NCBI GenBank assembly: GCA_020636375.1
Contig: JACJXZ010000005.1
Coordinates: 567,473-631,472, forward strand
Reading direction: 5' to 3'
DNA: 64,000 bases
Origin: Lewinellaceae bacterium
Lineage (GTDB): Bacteria; Bacteroidota; Bacteroidia; Chitinophagales; Saprospiraceae
Made by a program: the position numbers and the translations under genes
In this document: positions 33,938 to 42,628 of the stretch, in pieces
Position numbering within the stretch: position 1 is the first letter of the stretch
How the letters are laid out: each line of letters begins with the position of its first letter
Notes under the pieces: generated by a model
What the model saw: the letters and a program-made list of their open reading frames with translations, nothing else
Databases searched by the model: none
Told to the model about the DNA's origin: nothing

Positions 33938-35206
33938 CTACCCCTTATAGTTCAGGTATTCCTCTTCGATAAACTGATACAGGGCTTCCTTATCGTTGAA
34001 CTGGTCGAAGACCTCTCGCAGCGGAGCCGCAGGCGCAGCCATGGAAGGCATGACATAACGGATGACGTCCTCTTCGGTGATCGCCTTGCCGCTCAGGATG
34101 ATCAGCCGCTCCACCACATTGCGCAACTCCCGGATGTTCCCGGTCCAGTTGACGGCCTTCAGCCGCTCCAGAGCCTCCTCGCTGATGGCCTTCGGGCTGA
34201 CGCCGTATTCCCGGCAAATCTGCCCGATAAAATGTTGGGCCAATAAGGAGATATCCCCCCTCCGGTCATTGAGCGATGGGACGAGGATGATGATCACCGC
34301 CAGGCGGTGGTAGAGGTCTTCCCGGAACCGGCCGGCGGCGATCTCCTGCCGCAGGTCCTTGTTGGTGGCAGCCACGACCCGCACGTCCACCTTTATTTCT
34401 TTATCGCCGCCCACGCGGGTGATTTTGTTCTCCTGCAGGGCGCGCAGCACCTTGGCCTGGGCGGAGAGGCTCATGTCGCCCACCTCGTCCAGGAAGAGGG
34501 TCCCGCCGTTGGCCTGCTCGAACTTGCCGATCCGCTGCCTTACGGCGGAGGTGAAGGCGCCTTTCTCATGGCCGAACAGCTCGCTTTCGATCAGCTCGGC
34601 TGGGATGGCGGCGCAGTTGACCTCCACAATGGGCTGGCCGGCGCGGGGGCTCTTCTCGTGCAGCCAGCGGGCTACCAACTCCTTGCCGCTGCCGTTGGGG
34701 CCCAGCACCAGCACCCGCGCATCCGTGGGGCCCACCCGGTCGATCGTATCCCGGACCAGCGTAATGCGCTCGGATTCGCCGATGATCTCCTGTACCTTGC
34801 TTTTGGAAACCGTCCGCTTCAGCTGTTTGGTTTCCGTAACCAGGTTGGCCTTGTCCATCGCATTGCGGATGGTGATCAGCAGCCGGTTCAGGTCGGGCGG
34901 CTTGGAGATGAAGTCGAAGGCGCCCTTCTTCACGGCTTCCACCGCCGTATCGATCGTGGCATGCCCGGAGATCATCACCACCGGCACGTCGGGCGCCAGC
35001 ACCTGTATGCGTTCCAGGGCCTCCATGCCGTCCATCCGGGGCATTTTGATGTCCAGGATGATGACGTCGTACTTTTCTTTCTTCAGCTTCGCCAGGCACT
35101 CCAGCCCGTCGGCGGCTTCGTCTACCTGGTACTTTTCGAATTCGAGAATGTCGCGAAGGGTGCGGCGGATGCTTCTTTCGTCGTCGACGATCAGGATTGT
35201 AGCCAT
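33938..35206 (-). CDS. NtrC-like response regulator with altered sigma-54 loop and no Fis domain
   Basis: 422 residues. The receiver domain (1-120) has DDERS and the phosphoacceptor in VIILDIKMPRMDG. The AAA+ domain (140-385) shows Walker A VLGPNGSGKE, FLDEVGDMSL (Walker B) and LYHRLAVIIILVPSLNDR. The loop that contacts sigma-54 normally reads GAFTGA; here it is GAFTSA, a change expected to weaken sigma-54 contact. The normal C-terminal Fis helix-turn-helix is missing: the protein ends LYQFIEEEYLNYKG. It therefore probably acts without direct sigma-54 promoter binding, perhaps as a phosphorylation-gated AAA+ regulator of protein complexes. No cognate kinase is adjacent. Confidence 0.88.
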   Translation of the reverse strand: MATILIVDDERSIRRTLRDILEFEKYQVDEAADGLECLAKLKKEKYDVIILDIKMPRMDGMEALERIQVLAPDVPVVMISGHATIDTAVEAVKKGAFDFISKPPDLNRLLITIRNAMDKANLVTETKQLKRTVSKSKVQEIIGESERITLVRDTIDRVGPTDARVLVLGPNGSGKELVARWLHEKSPRAGQPIVEVNCAAIPAELIESELFGHEKGAFTSAVRQRIGKFEQANGGTLFLDEVGDMSLSAQAKVLRALQENKITRVGGDKEIKVDVRVVAATNKDLRQEIAAGRFREDLYHRLAVIIILVPSLNDRRGDISLLAQHFIGQICREYGVSPKAISEEALERLKAVNWTGNIRELRNVVERLIILSGKAITEEDVIRYVMPSMAAPAAPLREVFDQFNDKEALYQFIEEEYLNYKG

Positions 35207-35358
35207 AGGGGTAGTGGTTTGCTGTAAAAATATCCCATCTTCTACGGCGAAAAGAGCGGCAAGGTTACATTAAATTTTATTTTTTATATATAAAAAAATT
35301 TTACCCTTCTCGGGTCGGACCAGCGATTCTCGCTTTGGCAAAATGATGCCTAAAATCC

Positions 35359-35468
35359 TGCCACAAAAGCACAAAAACCTGCCTGCTCGGCCGTGGCCTC
35401 ACGGGCAGGCAGGCACGAAATCCGCACTAAATTTTGTGGGATTTCGTGCCTTATGAGGTTTAGTGGCA
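35359..35468. repeat. TGCCACAAA-type palindromic element
   Basis: Ends TGCCACAAAA (35359-35368) and TTTAGTGGCA (35459-35468). Internal CCTGCCTGCTCGG/CGGGCAGGCAGG hairpin and GCACGAAATCCGCAC with its inverted GGATTTCGTGCC. The flanks 35207-35358 are AT-rich leader sequence of the NtrC-like gene with no other gene. Confidence 0.8.
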
Positions 35469-35531
35469 TTCTAAAACGAGAACTGCTGGGGCCGTACGGA
35501 CAACGGCATTTTGTTCCCGGCACACCGGGGA

Positions 35532-36269
35532 TCATTGTTTCAAGGCCGCCTTTGTGAACAGGTACTCCGGTATTTCCTGGTCGAATTGTATGCTGGTCAT
35601 CCTGAACTCCGTCCCGTCGCCCTGTTTGAGCATGTCCTTGAATACAATGACGGTGGGGAACCAGCGCCCCTGTATCTTTTCCACCTTCGACAGCGTGGTG
35701 CGCTTCAGCAACTGCCCGCTCTTGGCGTACAGCTCCTCCCGCAGCGGCACGTAGCGCTCCGTGTCAACCCATACTTTGCGGCGGTGGTAGGCGGCGTCCT
35801 CCACCCTGGCGTCAAGCTCAAGGGCGTAGGTTTTGCGGCCGTCCAGCACCTCTTCGCCGGTGAGCCTGGCGGAGTAGATTTCGGTGAGCTTGCGGTCGTC
35901 CATCATGTCCTCGTACGACAGGTCGGAACCCATGACCGACTGCCGCAGCAGGTGGCCGGAGATTTGTATGGTGCGGTCGGTGGCCGGAGAGTAGATCCAC
36001 AGCTGGTCCTCCAGCTTCAGCATCTTGGTGCCGGCCTCCCGGGGAGGCGACAGGTATTCGGTGAAAGACCGCTTGTCGCCCACCGAGTAGGTCTTCGAGG
36101 TGATCGTCCGGCTGCCGCGCCGCCCGTGGATGATCATCTCCGATTCGAACACCCGGTTTTCGGAGGATAAGTTCTCATCGACCTTTTTCAGGATTGCGTC
36201 CGCGTCCTGAGCGGACAGGCCGCCCAAGAGGAAAATGATGGGGAGGATTATGATGATTATCTTTTTCAT
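35532..36269 (-). CDS. LolA-like outer membrane lipoprotein-sorting protein
   Basis: 245 residues with a strong signal peptide (MKKIIIIILPIIFLLGGLSA). The mature part has the half-barrel pattern of the LolA-like family (ENRVFESEMIIHGRRGSRT, WIYSPATDRTIQISGHLLRQSVMGSDLSYEDMM, LDARVEDAAYHRRKVWVD, LKRTTLSKVEKIQGRWFPTV). Proteins of this subfamily occur with FtsX-type ABC permeases, as here (permeases at 36318-38758, ATPase at 38844-39554). It probably carries a lipid or lipidated cargo through the periplasm. It is the last gene of the block transcribed leftward. Confidence 0.85.
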   Translation of the reverse strand: MKKIIIIILPIIFLLGGLSAQDADAILKKVDENLSSENRVFESEMIIHGRRGSRTITSKTYSVGDKRSFTEYLSPPREAGTKMLKLEDQLWIYSPATDRTIQISGHLLRQSVMGSDLSYEDMMDDRKLTEIYSARLTGEEVLDGRKTYALELDARVEDAAYHRRKVWVDTERYVPLREELYAKSGQLLKRTTLSKVEKIQGRWFPTVIVFKDMLKQGDGTEFRMTSIQFDQEIPEYLFTKAALKQ

Positions 36270-36317
36270 ATTGATGGTTGTGGTTTATGGCCTGCGATAT
36301 GTGATGGCTGATCTTTG

Positions 36318-37592
36318 TTAAACGCTCAATTCCTTAAACAACACCGCCGTCCGGCGCTTATAAATGCCGATCCCTGACAGGGCATTGCCCAGCGCCATGG
36401 ACACCAACCCCGGGATGAAGCCAATGTAGAAGGCCTCCGGTTCGATGTCGGCGCGGAACACCTCCGGCATCATCATGCCGCCGCCCTGTACGGCGGCGCC
36501 GAAGTTGAGGCCGTATTCCTGCAGGTACCAGGCGGCGCTCAGACCGAGGCAGGTGCCGATCACCGAGCCGATGATGCCGACCACCACCGCTTCGATGATC
36601 AGGGTGCGGTAGATGTGGCCTTTCTCTTCGCCCATCGCCAGGCGGATGCCGAACTCGTTGTAGCGCCTCAGCCCGCCCAGCAGGCCGGTATTCCACAGCA
36701 CGATCGACATGGCCAGGATGAAAATGAAGGTCATGGCACCGGCCACATAGTCCATCATGGTGAGGTATTCGTCCAGCCCTTTCTGGTCATTGAGGCGGAT
36801 CATGGTGGGGGCGAACTCGTCGGCATCCCCTTCGTACCGGGCATTAAAGGCCGTTTTCACCTGCAGGGCTTCCTCCCGGTGGTACTTGCCGTCCTTGAAG
36901 AAGCCCAGCACCTCTCCGGCCGCATCGGCCATGTCGAGGGCGGCCTGGGCGTCGGTGATGTCGATGAGGATGGCGCCCCGGTCCAGCGCCCGCATGCCGA
37001 AGCGCACGGTGCCCGCCACCGTAAAGTTGGTGAAGGCCATGCCACCGTACATGGTGGCGCCGAAGAGCGTGATGGGGTCGCCGACCTTGATGCCGAAGCG
37101 CTCTGCGAAGTCATTGCTGACCAGGGCTTCCCCGGGTTCATCGGGCAGGCTGCCCCGCACGATGGAGGAGGGGATGTTCATGCGCTCCGGCTCCCGGGTG
37201 CCGGGGCCGAAAAAGTCGATGGCCTGCCCGGTGGCCATGCCCTGGGCGCGGGTCTCTCCGTCCGGGCCGGGCACGTCGAGCAGGCCGCCGAAGTGGATGC
37301 GCTCCACCCACTCCAGGGTGGGGAATTCGGCACTGAGGCTGTCGATGAGCTGGCTTACCTCCAGCAGGGCCAGGTCGTTGGGCATCTGCTCGATGTTGTC
37401 GGCATAGGCGCGGGACATCACCTTGACGTGGCCGGTGGAGAAATTGGCGTTGACGTCCACCATGTCGCCCAGAATACCCTTGAACCAGGCGCTGAACAAC
37501 ACCGTGAGAAATACGCCGATGGAGATGACGGCCACCGGAAGCACGCTCCGGTTTTTGTCTCTGAGGATTCCTTTTATCAAGAACCGGATCAT
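36318..37592 (-). CDS. ABC transporter permease, FtsX/MacB/LolC type (second)
   Basis: 424 residues: N-terminal membrane helix (VLPVAVISIGVFLTVLFSAW), a large periplasmic domain (about 45-280), then three helices (AGAMTFIFILAMSIVLWNTG, IIEAVVVGIIGSVIGTCLGL, YIGFIPGLVSMALGNAL) with the FtsX motif IRLAMGEEKGHIYRTLI. Its start overlaps the end of the preceding permease by 4 bp, so they are translationally coupled. It pairs with that permease to make an asymmetric LolCE-like or MacB-like channel that pulls substrates out of the inner membrane. Confidence 0.88.
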   Translation of the reverse strand: MIRFLIKGILRDKNRSVLPVAVISIGVFLTVLFSAWFKGILGDMVDVNANFSTGHVKVMSRAYADNIEQMPNDLALLEVSQLIDSLSAEFPTLEWVERIHFGGLLDVPGPDGETRAQGMATGQAIDFFGPGTREPERMNIPSSIVRGSLPDEPGEALVSNDFAERFGIKVGDPITLFGATMYGGMAFTNFTVAGTVRFGMRALDRGAILIDITDAQAALDMADAAGEVLGFFKDGKYHREEALQVKTAFNARYEGDADEFAPTMIRLNDQKGLDEYLTMMDYVAGAMTFIFILAMSIVLWNTGLLGGLRRYNEFGIRLAMGEEKGHIYRTLIIEAVVVGIIGSVIGTCLGLSAAWYLQEYGLNFGAAVQGGGMMMPEVFRADIEPEAFYIGFIPGLVSMALGNALSGIGIYKRRTAVLFKELSV

Positions 37593-38758
37593 TGGATCTT
37601 TCCTTTTAAAGCGTCTGTAGGACGCAGTTTAGCAATTTTCCGGGCGGGCAGGAAACTCACGAGGGTAGCGGAGACGACCACGAGCAGGACGGTCGTAACG
37701 ATGAGCCCCGCTCCGTATACCGGGTAGATCTTATCGGCGATGGAGATGCCTATGTCCTGGCTGCCGGAAGGCATGGCCCAGCCCACCTCGCTCAGGTACC
37801 ACAGGAGCGGCCCGCCGTACAGGGCACCCAGCAGGATGGCGAGTATGCTGTAGGTGGTGCCCTCCACCGTGAAGATGCCCACTACCTGCCAGCGGGTCAT
37901 GCCCAGAGCGATGTAGGTTCCGATCTCTTTCTGCCGCCGGAAGATGGACAGCACCTGGGTGTCGAAGATGGCCAGCAGGGCGATGATGAGCAACAGTCCG
38001 TAGATGACGCCCGAGCCGCCCTTTTTGGATTGGATGATCTTGTTCAGGTCGGCCAGCAGGTAGCCGTGGCCTTTGAATGCCCAGCCCGTGTCGCCGGAGG
38101 GCGTAAACCCTTCGCCCGCCACCAGCAGGGTGGCCTGGCCGGGCATGCCCAGCATGTCCTGCAGGCGCTCCAGCGGCAGCCACACCTGCCCGCCGTCGAT
38201 GGTGGGCACGTTGCAATCGAATACTCCGGCGATGGTTACCTCCAGGGCGTCGAAGGTGCCGTTCTTGTCGCGCCAGCGCAGCAGCAACTGATCGCCCTCC
38301 TTCATTTTGATGGACTGCGCCATGCGCTTGCCGATGAGGACAGGAACCTGCCCGTCCTGCTCTTCAAGCGCGGCAGTTGGAATCTTCAGGATGCTTTGCC
38401 CGGGCGGAATGCCTTTCAGCAGCACCCCCTGCATGCGCCCCTGCGGGAAGGCCGAGGCCTGCGCTACGAGGATGGGCGCCAGCCGGCCGGCAGACACCTC
38501 GGCCTGCAGGGCTTCCGGTATGGGCCCGTGAGCATCCTGGTAGGAAAAATAGTCGAGCGGGTCGTAGGAAGGGTGCCAGAGCTGGCCCTGCCCGATCTCC
38601 CATTCGATGGTATCCCGGCGCGCCTGCTGGTTCCATCCGTCGATCACGCCGTTGTAGAAGATGATGGTGACGAAGGCGAAGGACAGCACGGCGATGTTGA
38701 GGATCGTCCGGTAGCCGGCGCCGAAGATGTTCTTGAATGCCAGTTTGAATGCTAACAT
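37589..38758 (-). CDS. ABC transporter permease, FtsX/MacB/LolC type (first)
   Basis: 389 residues starting MLAFKLAFKNIFGAGYRTIL. One N-terminal helix, a periplasmic domain (about 45-255) and three C-terminal helices, with RRQKEIGTYIALGMTRWQVV, the FtsX coupling motif, between the second and third. It ends LVSFLPARKIAKLRPTDALKG, the classical FtsX-family tail. Overlaps the next gene by 4 bp. It forms a transporter with the ATPase at 38844-39554. Confidence 0.9.
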   Translation of the reverse strand: MLAFKLAFKNIFGAGYRTILNIAVLSFAFVTIIFYNGVIDGWNQQARRDTIEWEIGQGQLWHPSYDPLDYFSYQDAHGPIPEALQAEVSAGRLAPILVAQASAFPQGRMQGVLLKGIPPGQSILKIPTAALEEQDGQVPVLIGKRMAQSIKMKEGDQLLLRWRDKNGTFDALEVTIAGVFDCNVPTIDGGQVWLPLERLQDMLGMPGQATLLVAGEGFTPSGDTGWAFKGHGYLLADLNKIIQSKKGGSGVIYGLLLIIALLAIFDTQVLSIFRRQKEIGTYIALGMTRWQVVGIFTVEGTTYSILAILLGALYGGPLLWYLSEVGWAMPSGSQDIGISIADKIYPVYGAGLIVTTVLLVVVSATLVSFLPARKIAKLRPTDALKGKIQ

Positions 38759-38843
38759 GGCTTTATGTTTTTACATAAGGTTCGATCCACCGTCTGCCGT
38801 CCGCCGTCCGGTTCAAATTCGCAGCAATGGACATTTCCAATCA

Positions 38844-39554
38844 TCACCCTTCAGTTATTTTATCCATCACAATCTGCTCATCTTTCACCACCCGGCCGTC
38901 CTCCAGCGAGATGATGCGGCGGAGGTAGCCCATGACCTTTTCGTCGTGGGTGGCAAAGAGGAAGGTGGTCTGCAATTCCTCATTCAGTTGCTGCATGGTC
39001 TGCAGGATGTGATGGGAGTTCCTGGAGTCCAGGTTGGCGGTAGGCTCGTCGGCCAGCAGGATGGCGGGCCGCTTCACCATGGCGCGGGCGATGGCCACGC
39101 GCTGCCCTTCGCCCCCCGACAGCTGTGCCGGCTTGGAATCCATCTTGTCGGTGAGGCCCACCCATTCCAGGGCGTCCAGCACGGCCTTGCGGCGCTCGGC
39201 CGCCGGCATGTGCTGCAGCAGGAGGGCAAACTCCACATTTTCGTAGACGGTGTACACCGGGAAGAGGTTGTAGGTTTGAAAGATGAACCCCAGGTGCTGG
39301 TTGCGCAGCCGGGCTGACTGCTTGTGGGTCAGGTGGGCGATGGAGTGGCCCAGTACCGTTACCTCCCCTTCCGTGGGCGTGTCGAGGGAGCCGATGATGT
39401 TGAGCAGGGTGGTCTTGCCCGAACCGCTCGGCCCGACGAAGCCGGTGAACTCCCCTTTGCGGAACTCCAGGCTGATGTCTATGAGGGCGGTGAACTTGCC
39501 CGTCCCGACCGGGAATTGCTTGGTCAGGTTTTTGATCTGGATGATGGATTCCAT
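38844..39554 (-). CDS. ABC transporter ATP-binding protein, LolD/MacB type
   Basis: 236 residues from the ATG at 39552-39554 (MESIIQIKNLTKQFPVGTGK). Walker A GPSGSGKTTLLN, signature LSGGEGQRVAIARAM, Walker B ILLADEPTANLD and switch His in FATHDEKV. The SGGEGQR and DEPTANLD forms are characteristic of the LolD/MacB/FtsE clade that energises FtsX-type permeases. The 66-base longer frame upstream reads a TTGTTTGTTGTC-type repeat and is rejected as coding. Confidence 0.95.
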   Translation of the reverse strand: MESIIQIKNLTKQFPVGTGKFTALIDISLEFRKGEFTGFVGPSGSGKTTLLNIIGSLDTPTEGEVTVLGHSIAHLTHKQSARLRNQHLGFIFQTYNLFPVYTVYENVEFALLLQHMPAAERRKAVLDALEWVGLTDKMDSKPAQLSGGEGQRVAIARAMVKRPAILLADEPTANLDSRNSHHILQTMQQLNEELQTTFLFATHDEKVMGYLRRIISLEDGRVVKDEQIVMDKITEG

Positions 39555-39666
39555 GTATGGTTTGTTGTCTGTTGTTTGTTGTCTTTTGTTTGTTGTTTGT
39601 TGCCTGTTAACAACCCGCAACTTTCAGGCCTTATCCTCGATATTCGCTCTCCATTCTACCAGAATT

Positions 39667-41214
39667 TTAGTGGTTTAGCAAAACCAACACCTGTAAACCC
39701 AGGCCTGAGTACAGGTTCTGCGTACTGTTCTGTGTCGGTATCCGGTTGTCCTTCGGGTTCCAGTAGCCCATCACGTAGAGGGCGGTGCGGTCGAATTGGA
39801 TTGTCCAGTTGATGAAGTTGTATACTTTTCCGTTGGCCCAGTCGATGTAGACGATCGCCCCCAGGTTGTCGAACAGGCCGATGGGATAGGAAAGCGACAG
39901 CAGGGACAGGGAGGTGGTGTTGCTAAAGGAAAAGGCTTCTTCTCCGGACGACACCAGCAGTTGTTCAAAAATGGCGTACAGGCCGTTGCCGACGCCGAAG
40001 GTATAGTCGACGCCCACATTGATGAGTTCCTGGTTGGTAAATTCTTTCAGGGGCCGGCGGTTGTTTACCCAGGAGGCTTCTACCCAGCAGCCCACCACCA
40101 GGTCCAGCCTGAGGTCTAACCCGAAGCGGTTTTCGGGCGCCGCTTCGAAGGCGGGCACGGAGCCGTTCAGCCCGCGGGTGTCCGCCTGCCGCCGGTGGAA
40201 GGAGAAGCCCGCTTCTCCGTGAGGTATGGGATATTGTATCCTGCCTCCGAATTCGGGCTGGCGCCGGCTGGTGCCGGCAAACTCCCAGCCTTTGGGATTG
40301 TCGTTGCCGTACAGCCCCCACAGCCAGATGTTGGCGTTGTTGAGGAAGTAGTAGCGCCCCAAAGCGCCCCAAACCCCGTCGGTAAACTGTATGGGGTCGC
40401 GCGGGTCGATCTGGTCGAACCACATCAGGGGCCGCAGCAGAGAGGCGGAGCCGAAATTGATCTTCTGCAGGCCCAGGCGGAATTCGAACTGGGGGGCAGA
40501 GAAGCGCGCCCACAGGCGGTAGGGGCGGATGTCGCCACCGGTGGCCGCCGTGTCGAAGGGGTGGAAGCCGATATTGCCGAACAGGTTGGCCGAGGCTTCG
40601 ACATCGACCAGGCGGTTTTCCGGAAGGCTTAGGTTGTAATTGAGCTGGGGCAGGTAACGGCCGCCCAGCCAGGCCGGCAGCTCGCCGGCGGGGTTGATGT
40701 TGGCCCAGGTGATGAGCTGGCCTTTGAAGATGAGCGTGTCGGTAATTTTGTCGCCGGAATTTGGATGGTCAGGCGGAAGCTTGCCCGGAAGAGCGATAGC
40801 GAAGACGGGGCGGAAGCGACCGAAGGGAGTCCCGCCTCCGCGGGCCGGAGCCGCTACGGCGGGCGAAGGCCCGTACCAACCAAGGAGGCCGGAATCGAAA
40901 TGCGGAGCCTGGAAGCCCGCCGTTAATTGGGTATCTAGATGCTGTGCATTGGCCCGGAGCGCAGTTAAAGCAACAATGAGTATACATAAATAGCTGGACT
41001 GAATTGCTTTATGGAGGTAAAGTCTGAGCGCAATAGAAAATTGCGCCCCGACAACGCCATCTCGGGCGCCAATTTTCCATTGGCGCGCGAGTTTTCTATA
41101 ATATGTCCGCCAGCTTAGCCTTCCGGCAATAAAACAATATAACCGATTAACAATAAAGCAATACCCTCGGGAGCATTCCCGTATCCTGGCCCCTATGCCT
41201 GCGTTAGCTTTCAT
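39667..41214 (-). CDS. Outer-membrane beta-barrel protein with uncertain start
   Basis: The mature part is a large barrel: PQLNYNLSLPENRLVDVEAS, ARFSAPQFEFRLGLQKINFG, RPLMWFDQIDPRDPIQFTDG, NIWLWGLYGNDNPKGWE and a C-terminal YSGLGLQVLVLLNH. A clear signal peptide (SSYLCILIVALTALRANA) begins only about 75 codons into the open frame, and the only in-frame ATG (41212-41214) overlaps the end of the TetR gene. Between them lie palindromes (GCGCAATAGAAAATTGCGC at 41028-41046). The normal start codon seems to be lost or non-ATG. A second dispersed repeat is inside the mature coding part (40780-40815). It is probably the outer-membrane partner of the ABC system. Confidence 0.75.
   Translation of the reverse strand: MKANAGIGARIRECSRGYCFIVNRLYCFIAGRLSWRTYYRKLARQWKIGARDGVVGAQFSIALRLYLHKAIQSSYLCILIVALTALRANAQHLDTQLTAGFQAPHFDSGLLGWYGPSPAVAAPARGGGTPFGRFRPVFAIALPGKLPPDHPNSGDKITDTLIFKGQLITWANINPAGELPAWLGGRYLPQLNYNLSLPENRLVDVEASANLFGNIGFHPFDTAATGGDIRPYRLWARFSAPQFEFRLGLQKINFGSASLLRPLMWFDQIDPRDPIQFTDGVWGALGRYYFLNNANIWLWGLYGNDNPKGWEFAGTSRRQPEFGGRIQYPIPHGEAGFSFHRRQADTRGLNGSVPAFEAAPENRFGLDLRLDLVVGCWVEASWVNNRRPLKEFTNQELINVGVDYTFGVGNGLYAIFEQLLVSSGEEAFSFSNTTSLSLLSLSYPIGLFDNLGAIVYIDWANGKVYNFINWTIQFDRTALYVMGYWNPKDNRIPTQNSTQNLYSGLGLQVLVLLNH
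40780..40815. repeat. 36-bp dispersed repeat inside coding sequence
   Basis: CTTGCCCGGAAGAGCGATAG and the following 16 bases are identical except for one base to 41958-41993, which is intergenic. Here it is translated in the outer-membrane protein as FRPVFAIALPGK. Confidence 0.85.
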
Positions 41215-41806
41215 CGCCTTTCCGTTCGTGCGGCAGAACGCCGTAAAAAAAGAAGCGGACCGCTTCCATGATCAGCTCGTGCGTATCGGAGTAGGAGGCG
41301 AGCAGTTGCTCGTCGGTGATCCAGTCCTGCATGCGGTGGAAGATGTAGAGGATGAAATCCGGCCGGATGTCCGGGCGAATCCATCCCTTTTTCTGGGCCT
41401 CGATGTAGTCGTGCATGATCACCTTCAGGGCCTCTTCAGTGCGTTGTTCCATATATTCCCGCAGGCCCCACTCCTGGTTGGAATAAATATCGCGCACCAG
41501 CTCGGCGCTGATGCCCTCGGTGCCTTTGACCTTGAGCAGCAACTGCTTCCGGACCTTTTCCTCGAAGGGCATGTCTTCGGCCATGATGGCCCGGTACTCG
41601 TCCATCGATTCGTCGAACAGGCGCTGCAGCATAGCCTTGGCCAGCTCGATCTTGTTGGGGAAGGCACGGTAGAAGGTCATCTTGCTGGCACCGGCCTCCC
41701 GGCAAATCTCCTCCACGGTGACGCGCCGGATGCCGTGCTTCCAGAACAGCCGCCGGGCGGCGTCGAGTATGTCCTGAGACTTGGGATTGTCGGTTGAGGC
41801 AGTCAT
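41204..41806 (-). CDS. TetR/AcrR family transcriptional regulator
   Basis: 200 residues from the ATG at 41804-41806. The N-terminal HTH is canonical: ILDAARRLFWKHGIRRVTVE, then EICREAGASKMTFYRAFPNK. The C-terminal ligand domain is helical (LQRLFDESMDEYRAIMAED, EWGLREYMEQRTEEALKVIM). It lies first in the leftward block of outer-membrane protein, ABC transporter and LolA-like genes, so it probably represses this block and itself. The leader holds GTTACAAAACTTACACAAAG followed by another TTAC, direct GTTAC repeats that could be its operator. Confidence 0.93.
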   Translation of the reverse strand: MTASTDNPKSQDILDAARRLFWKHGIRRVTVEEICREAGASKMTFYRAFPNKIELAKAMLQRLFDESMDEYRAIMAEDMPFEEKVRKQLLLKVKGTEGISAELVRDIYSNQEWGLREYMEQRTEEALKVIMHDYIEAQKKGWIRPDIRPDFILYIFHRMQDWITDEQLLASYSDTHELIMEAVRFFFYGVLPHERKGDES

Positions 41807-42194
41807 TTCAATAATGTTACAAAACTTACACAAAGTTACGAATTTATTTCTTATTATCAAGTATCGTAACATCATTGAGGCAAAAAAGTGTATGCCCAGG
41901 CCGCGGACGGCGGGAGGCCAGGCTGCTTCAGCATTAGAACCTTATAACAATCCTGGGCTTGCCCGGAAGAGCGATAGCGAAGACGGGGTGGAAATCGGAA
42001 GGCGGCCAGGCGGAAGAACCCATGGCGAGGGAAGAGGAGCAAAAAAGGAGTTGCCGGGCTGGAGGTTCCCGGAGGAAGGTTGTCGGTTGCTCACCGATGG
42101 CCCGACGGAATTCGGCCAGGCGCGCTTTGAGGCGCCCGGCTGTTCCAGCGGGTTGGCTCACAACCAACAACCCGGCTAATGTTCAAGGGACATA
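41807..42194. other. Intergenic region with the second copy of the 36-bp repeat
   Basis: 41958-41993 is the intergenic copy of the repeat in the outer-membrane protein gene. AGCGGGTTGGCTCACAACCAACAACCCGGCT (about 42138-42177) has inverted GGGTTG/CAACCC parts. No gene is seen. Confidence 0.6.
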
Positions 42195-42503
42195 TTAGTT
42201 CAGGGCGCTGACAACGCTGTTGTCCACTCCATAAGGAGTAGAAACGTAGGCGTCGGCTTCCCAGTCGTTTTCCCAGGCCTGGCCGTCGATCAGGTAGCGG
42301 AACTGGTATTCCTTTCCGGATTCCAGCTCGACAACCGCCTTGAAAACGTCCTTCTGTTTTTTCATCGTGATGGCCTGCTCCGTATTCCAGTCGTTGAAAT
42401 CGCCGACGACCTCAACCGTCTTGGCTGCCGGAGCGGCTTCTACCGGCAGGGTAAAGGTGGCTTTGCATACCGGCTTGCTTTTCAGAAATTGCTTCTTGAT
42501 CAT
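42195..42503 (-). CDS. Small glycogen-binding (CBM48/AMPK-beta-like) protein
   Basis: 102 residues, almost entirely one early-set domain: FTLPVEAAPAAKTVEVVGDF, then NDWNTEQAITMKK and GKEYQFRYLIDGQAWENDWE, ending PYGVDNSVVSALN. The GDFNDWN and YQFRYLIDG signatures are those of AMPK-beta glycogen-binding modules. It is a stand-alone version of the N-terminal half of the next upstream gene (about half of residues identical by eye), thus a tandem duplication. It may bind glycogen or other alpha-glucans in the cytoplasm. Confidence 0.9.
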   Translation of the reverse strand: MIKKQFLKSKPVCKATFTLPVEAAPAAKTVEVVGDFNDWNTEQAITMKKQKDVFKAVVELESGKEYQFRYLIDGQAWENDWEADAYVSTPYGVDNSVVSALN

Positions 42504-42550
42504 GACTTAAAAGTTAAATGGTTATAAAATGGTAGTTCTTTGAAGGGAAT

Positions 42551-42628
42551 GATTCATTCACTCATTCACTCATTCACTCATTCACTCATTCCCTCATTCA
42601 CTCATTCCCTCATTCACTCATTCCCTAT
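42551..42628. repeat. Octamer array ATTCACTC/ATTCCCTC
   Basis: About nine tandem ATTCACTC units, the last ones alternating with ATTCCCTC, between the two glycogen-binding genes. It overlaps the stop codon of the upstream gene by a few bases. Confidence 0.93.
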
